From NCBI RefSeq assembly GCF_900109095.1, contig NZ_FNYZ01000012.1, positions 62,001 to 126,000 of the forward strand: DNA of 64,000 bases, written 5' to 3'. Shown here one piece after another: positions 7,760 through 17,387 of the stretch (position 1 is its first letter; each line of letters opens with the position of its first letter). Made by a program: the position numbers and the translations under genes. Origin of the DNA: Sphingobium sp. AP50 (GTDB lineage: Bacteria > Pseudomonadota > Alphaproteobacteria > Sphingomonadales > Sphingomonadaceae). Under the pieces are notes generated by a model, which saw only the letters and a list, made by a program, of their open reading frames with translations, did not search any database and was not told the DNA's origin.

Positions 7760-10700
7760 ATGCGCCTTATCGCTCGCCTGGTGGCCGCTCTGGCCGGCAT
7801 CGCCATCGCTCAGCCCGCTCATGCGCTGGAAGCCAGCTTCCACAGCTATGACGGCTTTGCCGAGACGGTCGATGCCTTTCGCCTGGTTTCCATGATCTTC
7901 GCCGATCCGCGCTACGAGACGCTGGTGCTGATCGTGGCGGTCGTGGGCATGGCGCTCGGCGCTGTCCTTGCCATGGTGCGGGGTACCGGCATGGGTCTTG
8001 TCGCCTTCGGTTTCCAGATGTTGGTGGGGATTGGCGTGTTCGTGGGTCTTATCGCCACCACCGGTACGGTCCATGTCTATGACCGCGTGCGCTACGCCTA
8101 TCAGGCGGTGGGCGACGTCCCCAATCTTATCGTCCTGGTGGCGGGCGTCACCAACATGATGGAGCGCGCGCTGGCTGAAACGATCGACGACAATACGCTC
8201 GACCCGCATGCCAAGCTCGAATTTGGCATGGGCGGCCACGCCTTCGACCTGTTCCTGAACGCCGTCTCGCCCCGCGGCCCCATGACCGACAGCTTCCTTG
8301 ATGCCACGGTCAAGGACTATGTCCGCCAATGCTATCCGGTCGCTCGCGTGTCGCCCGCCTATGGTGTCGATGATGACCAGCTTTTCCGTGCCAGCACCGA
8401 CCTCCCCACCGCCTTTGCAGCAATGGCGGGGCCATCGACGTTCACCACGGTTTTTACGGCATCCGACAAGGGCGGGAAGACGGTGAGCTGCCAGGAGGCA
8501 TGGACGCATATCGCCGATCGGCTGTCGGACCCTGTGATCTTCGAAAGCTATTCAGCGCAGGTCTGCGAACGGTCCGGCTATGACATCACAAAACCCGACC
8601 AGCTCGCGCGCTGCCGCACCAATCTTGGCCAGATGGGCGACATGATGATGGGTACGCCGCTCACCGCCCAGGCTTTCCTCACCAACATCCTGCTCGGTAA
8701 CAGCGTGGGAGATGTCCTCTTCGAGGATAGTCCGGCAACCGCCTCGCGGGTGATGGCGAACCGGGCGGTCGTATCGAGCGGCCTTGCGACCATGTCGACG
8801 GCGAACGAATGGTTCCCGACGATCCGCGCCGTCGTCTTCGGGATCATGCTTTTCATGGTGCCGGTGGCGCTCCTCTTCATCCTGACGCCGATTAACCTCC
8901 GGGTCGCGAGCTTTGCCCTTGGCCTTTTCGTCTTCGTGGCCCTCTGGGGCGTGATCGATGCAGGCATCTACCAGCTGACACTTGGGCGGGCGACGGCGAC
9001 GCTGGCAGAAATGCGCGCCAATCATCTGGCAGCGAATGCCTGGATGCTGGCGCCTTCAGCTGCCATGAAAGCGCTTGCCATTTTCGGCAGCTTCCGCACC
9101 GCCGGCGCAGGCCTCGCCGGCGCCTTCGTCTTCACCGTGTTCCGCTTCTCGGGCAATGTCTTCTCCTCCTTCACAGGCGGGTCGCTGGGCGTCACCGCCC
9201 AGGCGTCGTCTGCCGCGGCAGCGGTCTCGACATCGGAAGGCTATGCTTCGGCACTCGAAGCACAAGCGTCAGCCGCCGGAACCGGCACGCGCCGCGCTGC
9301 GGCGCCCTCGTTCGGGGACTTTGGCGAGCGGTCCAGCTTTGGAGCGACACGCAGCTTCGGCGCTGCCGGCGCGGTTGAAGGCGCGCATGGCGGCGTGCCA
9401 GGTCAGGCCGCACTTGGCCTGGGGGGGATCGATGCCGGCCGCGAACTGGGAGGTTTAGCCCCCGCCCTTGCCGGTCGCGATCTCGCCGAACCCTCGGTCA
9501 AAGGCGCGGTCCAGGCGGCCGCCGCCACTGGCGCAATCCACAATTTCGCGGAGAAGGATGCACTTCGGAAACTTGGGACAGATCACTTCGGCGCAGGTCA
9601 GGGCGGCGAGAAGGCTTTTGCCGCCTTCACCCAGAACCTTGTCCAGTGGCGCGCCTTTGGCGACACGCGTGCCTACGACATGATGATGCAGGGCGCGAGC
9701 CGGCATTTCGAGCGCGCGGGCTACGCTCCGCAAGATGCGGCGCTCAAGGCCAGTGGTGTGATTGCGCAGGCGCAAGCCGATCCCACCTTCGCCAAGCTCA
9801 TCGCCAACAGCTTCTCCCAAGGTGAGATGCTCAAAAACGAACTCACCGCCGCGCAGACGCAGGTGGGGGCGATGGAAGGACGGCGCGACTATGCCGGCGA
9901 TCGGATTGCTGCCGTCGAGCGCGGCAATGTCGCGACCGAACAGGCGCGGCGAACGGGCGGTAACGAGGGACAGCGGTTCGCAGCCAGGATGCTGGGCCTC
10001 CCGGTAGATGAAATGAACCGTCGCATCGCCTTCATCAACGCCCTTTCGGGCGAAGCGCGCTCTACCGCCATTAGCCAACTCTCCCGCGCCACCGGCCGCA
10101 GTGAAGCGCAGGTCATGCATGCGCTGGAGACCTACAGGGCTTCAAGCGAGGTCGGGACCGCCGATGGGGCAACCACGGAGGCGTCTCGGGAAGGGACAAG
10201 CGTCTATGGGCGAACCCGCGAAGCTGCCGGCTATGACTTTGCCGAGCGGTCAGGCAAGCTCGACGCGCAGCGTGAGGTCGGTCATGACGGGACACGCAGC
10301 GCCGCCAGGATCGGAGAGCAGCGCAGGCAGTCGGAGAATTTCGGCTTTGCAGAAGGCGCTGCGGCAGCCGGCATGTCGACGCGCGAGGCCGCCAAGCTCG
10401 ACAGCTTCATACGGGCGCTGAGCGATGGCGCGGGCAACCAGCTTGATATGGCGGAGGGCGGCGCTGAAGGCGTGGCTGATCGGGCACGTAACGCGAGAAT
10501 GACAGGCATCGTCGAGAAGGAGCGCCTGTCGCGCATGCAATCGCTCCTCAAGACGAACGGGATCGAGATGACAAAACGTCAGATCGCGATGGACCAGAAT
10601 GGCGACTTCAGCCTGAACCTCACGCCCGCAACCGCAGCCCAGATGTGGAAAGCTGGTCTCATCAACGAGAGCCAGCTCGGCGCGGTCGCAAATGGTGGCC

Positions 10701-11485
10701 ATGCCCGCTTCAGCCTCGCGCATAATGATCTCCTCGTTTCCAGCAGTGCGGGCTTCGAGAAATCGGCACGGAACGACACCAGCACACGGTTTGAAGCCGG
10801 CAAACAGGCCGGGCCCGACACGATCGAACATTTCATGGGCGGCGGCGCAGACGGCAAAGCAGCGATGGCGAACTGGTTGCGCGGCGGATTCGAAATGGAT
10901 CGCAAGGGAAATTGGCGTTTGAAGCCGCAAATTGCTGACACTCTCCAACGTGATGTTCAAGCTATCGTGGCGCAAACTGGTTGGGAGCGAACCATCTCGC
11001 GTACTGCACAAGACCAGAACGGTTTCTCGCTATCTGTTAAGGGCGACCTTGGGGGAGGAACAAGCTCTACAACATCACGAGGATCAACTAAGAGCGCGCC
11101 CGTGGGCAGTGCTTTCGGACGCGCTGGCGGATCGCTTGGAATTTCGACCCAAGAAAGCGGGACGACCACCGAGACAGCCAGCGCTCAACTGAATATAGTC
11201 AATCACGACGTACGTCAGTTACTGGCTAATGCGGAACGGTCCGCCTCCCAATCTCCAAACCCGGCCCAAGCTTTTGCCGATCAACTGGCAATGGAAATAC
11301 TGGGCCCCGAAGGGATTAGAAACCGGTATCTTGGAGATGCTGACAGTGGACGGGGAGTGGTAGACCCAACTGCGCCTCTTACATCTTTTGAACAAAAAGC
11401 GCTCCTTGACCATGGACGCTTTTCAACGGATTTCAGCGCTGGCCCGTTTGATGGTGATCCCTCATTTAAGAAGGGTGCCGATTGA
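7760..11485 (+). CDS. traG: TraG, mating-pair stabilisation and exclusion-target membrane protein
   Basis: Large inner-membrane protein (1241 residues) of F-type conjugation; its N-terminal half assists pilus assembly and its periplasmic C-terminal part is the target of entry exclusion in F and SXT/R391 elements. Signal-like N-terminus, membrane segments around residues 45-110 and again around 350-480, then a long hydrophilic Ala/Gly/Gln-rich periplasmic region. ATG 7760 follows GAGGGAGA. From about base 10930 (residue ~1057) G+C falls clearly, ending at 50% or less, which suggests a separate history for the C-terminus. The stop overlaps the convergent membrane-protein gene by 20 bases. Confidence 0.85.
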   Translation: MRLIARLVAALAGIAIAQPAHALEASFHSYDGFAETVDAFRLVSMIFADPRYETLVLIVAVVGMALGAVLAMVRGTGMGLVAFGFQMLVGIGVFVGLIATTGTVHVYDRVRYAYQAVGDVPNLIVLVAGVTNMMERALAETIDDNTLDPHAKLEFGMGGHAFDLFLNAVSPRGPMTDSFLDATVKDYVRQCYPVARVSPAYGVDDDQLFRASTDLPTAFAAMAGPSTFTTVFTASDKGGKTVSCQEAWTHIADRLSDPVIFESYSAQVCERSGYDITKPDQLARCRTNLGQMGDMMMGTPLTAQAFLTNILLGNSVGDVLFEDSPATASRVMANRAVVSSGLATMSTANEWFPTIRAVVFGIMLFMVPVALLFILTPINLRVASFALGLFVFVALWGVIDAGIYQLTLGRATATLAEMRANHLAANAWMLAPSAAMKALAIFGSFRTAGAGLAGAFVFTVFRFSGNVFSSFTGGSLGVTAQASSAAAAVSTSEGYASALEAQASAAGTGTRRAAAPSFGDFGERSSFGATRSFGAAGAVEGAHGGVPGQAALGLGGIDAGRELGGLAPALAGRDLAEPSVKGAVQAAAATGAIHNFAEKDALRKLGTDHFGAGQGGEKAFAAFTQNLVQWRAFGDTRAYDMMMQGASRHFERAGYAPQDAALKASGVIAQAQADPTFAKLIANSFSQGEMLKNELTAAQTQVGAMEGRRDYAGDRIAAVERGNVATEQARRTGGNEGQRFAARMLGLPVDEMNRRIAFINALSGEARSTAISQLSRATGRSEAQVMHALETYRASSEVGTADGATTEASREGTSVYGRTREAAGYDFAERSGKLDAQREVGHDGTRSAARIGEQRRQSENFGFAEGAAAAGMSTREAAKLDSFIRALSDGAGNQLDMAEGGAEGVADRARNARMTGIVEKERLSRMQSLLKTNGIEMTKRQIAMDQNGDFSLNLTPATAAQMWKAGLINESQLGAVANGGHARFSLAHNDLLVSSSAGFEKSARNDTSTRFEAGKQAGPDTIEHFMGGGADGKAAMANWLRGGFEMDRKGNWRLKPQIADTLQRDVQAIVAQTGWERTISRTAQDQNGFSLSVKGDLGGGTSSTTSRGSTKSAPVGSAFGRAGGSLGISTQESGTTTETASAQLNIVNHDVRQLLANAERSASQSPNPAQAFADQLAMEILGPEGIRNRYLGDADSGRGVVDPTAPLTSFEQKALLDHGRFSTDFSAGPFDGDPSFKKGAD

Positions 11486-11906
11486 TATAGGCGCCATTAA
11501 GCGGATTGAGCGGGTTGCCGATCCACAATGCCCCGGACGTCGGATCGAGCGGATCAAATTCACGGAGCATTCCGGAAGGACCATATGCGCCATCTTGCCA
11601 ATCGAAGCCAAGGTCAGTCTCCGGCGCTTCATCGAAATCGATCCTACCCAATCTGTCCCTAATGTAGCTGAACAGCAAAACGAGAATCATCAGCGGAGGA
11701 AAGAAGAGCACATTAGCGAATCCAGAAATTACAGAACTATAAAAATCAGACAGTGGTTCAAGATAAAGTGACGCAAACATGCCACCCCAATATAGGAACA
11801 TTGTAGACCACCAGATTTTTGCATGCAGGGGCCACCAGAGCCAATCAAAGATCTTTTTCTCTGGGAGCGGTGCAACAGGCTCGATTGAGATTTCAGAGTT
11901 CGACAT
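11466..11906 (-). CDS. Small inner-membrane protein convergent with traG; candidate entry-exclusion protein
   Basis: Unrecognised 146-residue protein. A basic/aromatic N-terminal segment (KKIFDWLWWPLHAKIWW) is followed by about two membrane helices (residues ~32-50 and ~62-82) and a charged hydrophilic tail with Asp/Pro-rich repeats. Base composition is low for the window (about 35-47% G+C in places). Size, membrane topology and position directly beside traG match Eex/TraS entry-exclusion proteins of SXT/R391 and F, which act by binding the TraG C-terminus. No sequence similarity to either could be seen, so the function is inference from position only. An AGAGGA lies upstream of ATG 11906. 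Confidence 0.6.
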   Translation of the reverse strand: MSNSEISIEPVAPLPEKKIFDWLWWPLHAKIWWSTMFLYWGGMFASLYLEPLSDFYSSVISGFANVLFFPPLMILVLLFSYIRDRLGRIDFDEAPETDLGFDWQDGAYGPSGMLREFDPLDPTSGALWIGNPLNPLNGAYINRHPS

Positions 11907-12138
11907 TCCAGCTTATCCTCTGGGCAAAGATATCACTCCGTCGCCTGACCGCAAGCCCCCTCCCCTTTCGTGATGCCAGGACCATCTGCCTGTTATTTTT
12001 GTTCACCTATACGCTTGCCCCACTGCCAGGCTCGGCGGTTAGATTTTTATCTGGTTACGAAATCAAGGCGAGCAGATCCCTCTCAGCTACATGGTCCACA
12101 TACTTGCAGACTGCCGGAAAGTTGGCAAACTGGCTAAC

Positions 12139-12478
12139 GCCGATATTTCCGACAGCGCTGGCAATCAAACGATTGTCGCGGCCATTCGCAAGAGATTGCC
12201 CTTGGCTGAAGCACTTGTTTACTGACGGCGCCAACGACCGCCCCCGCCTTATGGACGCCGCGACCTATCAGGACCTCATCCTCGAGATCATCCGCCGCTC
12301 TGGCAAGGAGCCAGGCTTCAAGGCGCTGCCGAGGCGCCGGGTAGTGGGAGCGAACTTCGGCTGGATGACGCGCTGGACAAGGCTCGTTCGCGATTACGAG
12401 CAGCGGACCGACTTCTCGGAGGCCATGATCCATGTCGCTCTCGGCAGCCTCATGCGCCGCAGAATTGTCCATCCATGA
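12139..12478 (+). pseudogene. IS5-family transposase remnant (3' end only, frameshifted)
   Basis: The last third of an IS5-family transposase is recognisable. One frame reads ADISDSAGNQTIVAAIRKRLP (from 12139), then a +1 shift near 12196 leads to CPWLKHLFTDGANDRPRLMD and on to GFKALPRRRVV, FGWMTRWTRLVRDYEQ and EAMIHVALGSLMRRRI, with a stop at 12478. Family members normally have VVERTF where this copy has VVGANF, so the catalytic Glu appears lost as well. The 5' two thirds of the gene and recognisable terminal repeats are absent. This is a dead scar at the join between the transfer module and the pectin locus. Confidence 0.8.
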
Positions 12479-12496
12479 GCATTCTCAAACGGAGTC

Positions 12497-13477
12497 TCAT
12501 GTCTCGTCATGTCTGACAGCGGCCGAATTAAGCCAATCAACAAAAAGCTGCGGCCAACCCGAGGCAGTTATGTACTTCCCAACGAAGCCATGGCCGCCAG
12601 TCGAAAACAGGTGAAGATCACAAGGAATGTTGAATCTCCTCAATGCTGACCACAAGACGAGACTGTTGTCTACCGAAACTGTCGTGTCATCTCGTGCATG
12701 GGCGAGGAACATGGGTGGATTTACTTCCTTCACGCGCTCCTCGACTGAGAACTCAGTCATCTTCTGTCCAATTGGTTGATCGCCGAGCAAGTGGCTGCGC
12801 GAGCCCGCATGGCCCAGTCCTGGCTTCATCGAGATCACGGGATAAATCAGTCCCGCGCTGGCAGGCCGTGCCGAAAGATTATCGGCGTCATCCACCGGCA
12901 TGTAAACGGGCGCGTCACCAGCCGTGGCGAGTGATCCGCACAGATGCCCCCCGGCTGAAAAGCCCAGGATCGAAACCCTTTCGGGGTCGATACCATAGCG
13001 CCAAGATCGGTGTCGAATTAGGCGGATAGCTCTCATCGCATCGGCCAGAGGTACTGTCTCTTGGTTCGACCATCCCTCGCCTGGTAGCCTGTAAAGAAGG
13101 ATGAAAGCCGTAAATCCAGCCGCCGCAAGCCATTTGGCTACCTCGAACCCCTCCTTGTCAATGTAGAGAAAGGCGTAACTCCCACCCGGAACAACCATCA
13201 CCGCCGCACCATTGGGCTTCTGTGGCCGAACCACGATCAAACGCGGACGAGAAATAGCCGTGATAGCGCGACGGACCTTGCCCTCCTTGTTGCTTCTTTC
13301 GACCCAAAGTTCGGGCGATGAGGGCCCCTGCCCTTTGGGCAGGTACGCTTCTGGCCAGAGGGAAACTTCCGTAAAATCCGCAGTCGTTTGTGCCAACGCC
13401 GATCCTGAGCGCATGACGAGCGGCGAAATCGCCGCGGCCGCAGCGAACATTTCCCGCCGACTTACCCGAATTTGCAT
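12497..13477 (-). CDS. Exported alpha/beta-hydrolase, probable carbohydrate esterase
   Basis: Secreted esterase of the alpha/beta-hydrolase fold (326 residues), probably removing acetyl or other acyl groups from pectic or xylan oligosaccharides (inference from context). The N-terminus MQIRVSRREMF plus an Ala-rich stretch is a likely Tat signal. An oxyanion-hole region (VVPGGSYAFL), nucleophile elbow GFSAGGHL near residue 170, Asp in HARDDTTVS and His in STGGHGF complete the triad. ATG 13477 has GTAGGGG upstream. It is the last gene of the minus-strand run starting with fecR, 83 bases after the transporter. Confidence 0.75.
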   Translation of the reverse strand: MQIRVSRREMFAAAAAISPLVMRSGSALAQTTADFTEVSLWPEAYLPKGQGPSSPELWVERSNKEGKVRRAITAISRPRLIVVRPQKPNGAAVMVVPGGSYAFLYIDKEGFEVAKWLAAAGFTAFILLYRLPGEGWSNQETVPLADAMRAIRLIRHRSWRYGIDPERVSILGFSAGGHLCGSLATAGDAPVYMPVDDADNLSARPASAGLIYPVISMKPGLGHAGSRSHLLGDQPIGQKMTEFSVEERVKEVNPPMFLAHARDDTTVSVDNSLVLWSALRRFNIPCDLHLFSTGGHGFVGKYITASGWPQLFVDWLNSAAVRHDET

Positions 13478-13560
13478 CCCCTACATCTCCACTTCGTTTA
13501 TACCCGATTCCAACAACCGCTTGGTATCGACCAGCATGTGAGCGAAGCCTGTCGTTGTGG

Positions 13561-14865
13561 CTAGGCTTCTGAAGTTTGAGCTTCATCCAGATGCGCACGT
13601 GACAGCTTGGGACTGATCAACTGCACGGCTATCAAAGCTATAAAATAGGCCGATCCGGCCACTGCGAAGAGAGGGGCATAGCTATGCAGACTCTCAAGGA
13701 CGTAGCCCGCATATTTCGCCATCACCATGCCGCCGATCGCACCTGCCGTACCACCGATGCCGATCACCGATCCCACCGCGGCCCGAGGAAAGATGTCAGG
13801 CACGATCGCATAGAGATTGGCCGAGAAGGCCTGGTGAGACGCCGTTGCAAGGCCGATGATAAGAACCGCAGTCCAAAGACTGTCCACTGACTGCACGCCC
13901 AGCACCGGCAGCACAACGACGGCGCAGACCAACATGGTCACCTTACGCGCAAAATTGACCGAGGCACCGCGGCTGATGAGCCGGGACGAGAACCAGCCGC
14001 CGGCCACGCTGCCAATGTCGGAAAGCAGGTAGATGGCCACGAGAGGAGGGCCGAAGCTCAGCAGATCGAGGCCATAGCGCTCACCAAGGTAGCCGGGCAG
14101 CCAGAACAGAAAGAACCACCAGATCGGATCAATGAAGAACTTGCCCAGTGCGAAGGCCCATGTCTCCCGCGTTCTGAGCACCTTCGACCAGGGTAAGGGT
14201 CTGCTTGACTGTTCGGGGTCTTGCTCGATCCATGCACGTTCGCCTGCTTTGAGCTTCTGGTCCTCGGCAGGGCTCCGGTAGATCATCAGCCATGCCACCA
14301 GCCACGCGAAGCTCAGCACGCCGGTGACGACGAAGGCTGCCCGCCACCCATAGGCGACCGCGATCACCGGCACGATGAGGGGTGTGAGGATCGCTCCGAC
14401 GTTGGAGCCAGCGTTAAAAATGCCGATGGCGAACGCGCGCTCTCTGGCTGGAAACCATTCCGTTATCGCCTTGATTGCCGCTGGGAAGTTGCCTGCCTCC
14501 CCAATGCCGAGGGCGAAGCGCGCGACGGAGAATTGCAGGACGCTCGACGCGAGACCATGCGCGATGTGTGCGACCTGCCATATCACGAAGGAGAGCGCGT
14601 ATCCCCGCCTTGTGCCGATGACATCCATAATCTTCCCGAAAGCGAGGAAGCCAACGCCGTAGGCCATTGTGAAGTAGAAGATGACATCGGCGAAGTTGCC
14701 CTCCGACCAGCCCAGATCCTGTGACAAGGTCGGCTTGAGCACGCCGATCATCTGGCGATCGATGTAGTTTATGACCGTCGCTGCGAAAAGCAGGGCCACG
14801 ATCAGCCACCGGCGCCGTCCCGATGCGGACGTTGGCGCGGAGGCGCTATCAGTCTTCTTTTCCAT
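13561..14865 (-). CDS. MFS transporter, ExuT-like hexuronate symporter
   Basis: Inner-membrane transporter of the anion:cation symporter branch of MFS (434 residues, 12 predicted helices), resembling ExuT, which takes up galacturonate/glucuronate. Family signatures: TVINYIDRQMIGVLKP in helix 1, LGIGEAGNFPAAIKAI and WFPARERAFAIGIFNAGSNVG. ATG 14865 with GGGGAG upstream is preferred over a TTG five codons earlier. Surrounded by CE12, GH2 and GH28 genes, so its likely substrate is galacturonic acid or a small uronide released from pectin. It lies 67 bases after the GH2 gene and may share its transcript. Confidence 0.8.
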   Translation of the reverse strand: MEKKTDSASAPTSASGRRRWLIVALLFAATVINYIDRQMIGVLKPTLSQDLGWSEGNFADVIFYFTMAYGVGFLAFGKIMDVIGTRRGYALSFVIWQVAHIAHGLASSVLQFSVARFALGIGEAGNFPAAIKAITEWFPARERAFAIGIFNAGSNVGAILTPLIVPVIAVAYGWRAAFVVTGVLSFAWLVAWLMIYRSPAEDQKLKAGERAWIEQDPEQSSRPLPWSKVLRTRETWAFALGKFFIDPIWWFFLFWLPGYLGERYGLDLLSFGPPLVAIYLLSDIGSVAGGWFSSRLISRGASVNFARKVTMLVCAVVVLPVLGVQSVDSLWTAVLIIGLATASHQAFSANLYAIVPDIFPRAAVGSVIGIGGTAGAIGGMVMAKYAGYVLESLHSYAPLFAVAGSAYFIALIAVQLISPKLSRAHLDEAQTSEA

Positions 14866-14932
14866 GTGGCTACTCCCCAATCGTCAACGCATGATCCGCA
14901 CAGCACCTGCTTCAGCAGCATGATGCCCCAAG

Positions 14933-17353
14933 TCAGTTGGTGCTCAACCGGATCCGCTGGCCCGCAATGCCGGGCGCGGAGACTTTCACGCTCACGGAAC
15001 CTGCGGTCTTCTTCGATCGCACGATCGCCATCACGAACCCATCGTGCATACGCTTCGACTTGCCCCCGAATAGGGCGTCGCTCGTATGATCACCGTCGTC
15101 GATCGCCACGAGTTCACCGGCCCCCGCCACATCCACCGTCACCTCGTTGTCAGCAGTGGGGACCGGACGCCCCTTCGCATCGAGTGCGCGGATCTTGATG
15201 TACTGCAGGTCTCCCTCTCCCGCCTTCCAGTCGGACGGATTCTCCGCCTCGATCTGCAGCCGCTTTGCTGGACCGGTGGTCTCCAGCACATGCCGCGCGA
15301 CCTCCTTGCCGCCGGTCCGGGCGATCGCGATCAGCCTGCCGCCCTTTTCATAGGGCACATCCTCCCACTGGATGATGTTGCGTCGTTCAGGATCGTTGCG
15401 CTGATTCTGCCTCACCCCCAGGGACTGCCCATCCAGCTGCAGCTCAACCTCGTCTGCGTTGGTGTAGGTGAACATGGCGTACTTGCGCCCCGGCACTCTG
15501 TTCCAGTGAGAGGACACCTCGGCACGTCCGACATCGATGTCGTTCCAGTTGATGGCCTCTCCGGCGCTGTCGACCACTGCGATCCGGATGAGCGGCTCGT
15601 CGCTGAACGCGCTCTTGATCAGATATGCCTGCGGATTGGGTTCGAGCGCATGGTTGAAGTACGAGAAGTTCCAGCCCTTCTTCGGCCAACCGCTGGACTC
15701 GCTCCAATATTCCACGGCGCCCCAATAGGCCAAGCCGACCATCTTCTGCAGATCCATGCCGAACCAGGAAGCCGTCAGGGTCGCGGTCGACGCCTCGCTC
15801 TGGTAGATGATCAGCTCAGGCGCCTGGCTAAGATACTGCTGATAGGCCTTGTACTGGTAGTTGAAGCTCGAGACGTCGGTCACGAGCGAAAGCTCAGGCG
15901 GTATGACCTTGGTATTGAAGTCGGGGTCGTGCCGCGTGATGGCGTTCGCTCTAGACGGATACATCGCGACCGTCGTCGCCCTTGTGGGATCGTGGCGTTC
16001 CACGAGCGTCTTGAGAATCTTGTACGACGTGACGCCCCAGTCCTTGGTGCCGGGGAAGCCCGTAAGGTCCTCTCGCATCTGCAGTTCGTTCCCAAGGCTC
16101 CACATCACGACCGAGGCGTGATTGCGGTCGCGCCTGATCCATTCCTGCGTGATGTCGTACCAGATCTGGGTAAAGGGCTTCGCGCCCGGCCAATATTCAC
16201 CGTCGCTCCATTTGTCCGCAAGCTCATCCACCACCAGGATGCCGTACTTGTCAGCAAGGCGCATGAAGGCGCTGGAATAGGGGTTGTGGGACGTCCGGAC
16301 ATGGTTGAAGCCAAAAGCCTTCAGCCGCTTGAAGAGACGTTCGATCGAGCGATCGTAGACAGCGGTTCCCAGCGCGCCATAGTCCTCGTGATCAGCGGCC
16401 CCCTTCAGAAGCAGCTTCTCTCCATTCAGCTTCAGACCAGATTGCTTGGAGAACTCGATCGAGCGGATGCCGAACGTCTCGTTGATCTCGTCGACCTTCC
16501 TGCCATCCAGGACGAGCGCAACATTCGCCCGATAGAGGTTGGGCGAATCGGGAGACCAGAGACGGGGAGCCTCCAGATGCATCGACGGGAGCGGGATCTC
16601 GATACATGACATCTTCATGTTCTGCGGTGCCGCTACGCTCGATTGCGACACGCGCTTCCCATCGGGGCCGAATATCTCCGTGCGGACCTCAACATTCAGC
16701 GCCTTTCCGGAGATGCCTTCGACATCGACCTGCACTGCGACGTCGGCACTCTGCCGGGACACGTTGGGCGTCGTCACGAACACGCCGTTGCGAGCGATTG
16801 ACACCTGATCCTTTACGATGAGGCTGACGTCGCGGAACAGCCCGCCCCCCGTATACCATCGTGACTGACGATTGGCGCCGGTCGAGGTACGCACCGCGAC
16901 CACGTTGTTACCACCGAAGTTCAGGTGTGGGGAAAGGTCCACCTCTTTGCCGAGATAGCCGTAATCGACGTCGAGGATCTTATGCCCATTGAGCCAGACC
17001 TCGCCGAACAGCATCATCCCGTCAAAGTCGAGCAGGACCTTGCGGCCCTTCCAGCCCGCGTCCGCCTTGAAGGACTTGCGGTACCAGCCAATCCCCATCT
17101 CCTTGAACCCGCGTTGGCTGCTGGCCGACTTAACCCATGGCTGCTCCATCTGGAAATCGTGGGGCAAGCTGAGGCGACGCCAGGCGCCATCGTCGAGCAT
17201 GGCTGATTCGCCGCTGGCGACCTCGCCGGCCTTGAACTTCCAGCCCTGGTTGAAACTTTCGGTCACGCGCACCGGTCCCTGTGCCCGTGCGGCCATCGGT
17301 AGCGTGCCGGCCGTCGCGAGCAGGAGCGCAAGGGTAAGAGCCATTGGTTTCAT
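14933..17353 (-). CDS. Glycoside hydrolase family 2 protein, probable beta-galactosidase/glucuronidase
   Basis: Exported retaining glycosidase (806 residues) of GH2. Signal peptide MKPMALTLALLLATAG ending in ARAQG; an upstream in-frame start 14 codons earlier would disrupt it. Domains in order: sugar-binding jelly roll (about 30-190; NQGWKF, LPHDF, GEVWLNG), Ig-like sandwich, TIM barrel from about 300 (HVRTSHNPYSSAFMRLADKYG), acid/base Glu in WSLGNEL, nucleophile Glu in IIYQSEAS, then C-terminal DUF4982-like and Ig-like domains. GH2 includes beta-galactosidases, glucuronidases and mannosidases; in a rhamnogalacturonan locus removal of beta-Gal or beta-GlcA side groups is likely. It is 34 bases after the CE12 gene. 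Confidence 0.85.
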   Translation of the reverse strand: MKPMALTLALLLATAGTLPMAARAQGPVRVTESFNQGWKFKAGEVASGESAMLDDGAWRRLSLPHDFQMEQPWVKSASSQRGFKEMGIGWYRKSFKADAGWKGRKVLLDFDGMMLFGEVWLNGHKILDVDYGYLGKEVDLSPHLNFGGNNVVAVRTSTGANRQSRWYTGGGLFRDVSLIVKDQVSIARNGVFVTTPNVSRQSADVAVQVDVEGISGKALNVEVRTEIFGPDGKRVSQSSVAAPQNMKMSCIEIPLPSMHLEAPRLWSPDSPNLYRANVALVLDGRKVDEINETFGIRSIEFSKQSGLKLNGEKLLLKGAADHEDYGALGTAVYDRSIERLFKRLKAFGFNHVRTSHNPYSSAFMRLADKYGILVVDELADKWSDGEYWPGAKPFTQIWYDITQEWIRRDRNHASVVMWSLGNELQMREDLTGFPGTKDWGVTSYKILKTLVERHDPTRATTVAMYPSRANAITRHDPDFNTKVIPPELSLVTDVSSFNYQYKAYQQYLSQAPELIIYQSEASTATLTASWFGMDLQKMVGLAYWGAVEYWSESSGWPKKGWNFSYFNHALEPNPQAYLIKSAFSDEPLIRIAVVDSAGEAINWNDIDVGRAEVSSHWNRVPGRKYAMFTYTNADEVELQLDGQSLGVRQNQRNDPERRNIIQWEDVPYEKGGRLIAIARTGGKEVARHVLETTGPAKRLQIEAENPSDWKAGEGDLQYIKIRALDAKGRPVPTADNEVTVDVAGAGELVAIDDGDHTSDALFGGKSKRMHDGFVMAIVRSKKTAGSVSVKVSAPGIAGQRIRLSTN

Positions 17354-17387
17354 GCGGATGAGCCTCTCGTGAAATTGGATGCGGGCG

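Noticed and set aside
11819..12478. A 219-codon open frame on the plus strand as an intact gene
   Set aside because: Only its last ~95 codons match an IS5 transposase; the first part is random sequence and the true upstream transposase frame is a different one.
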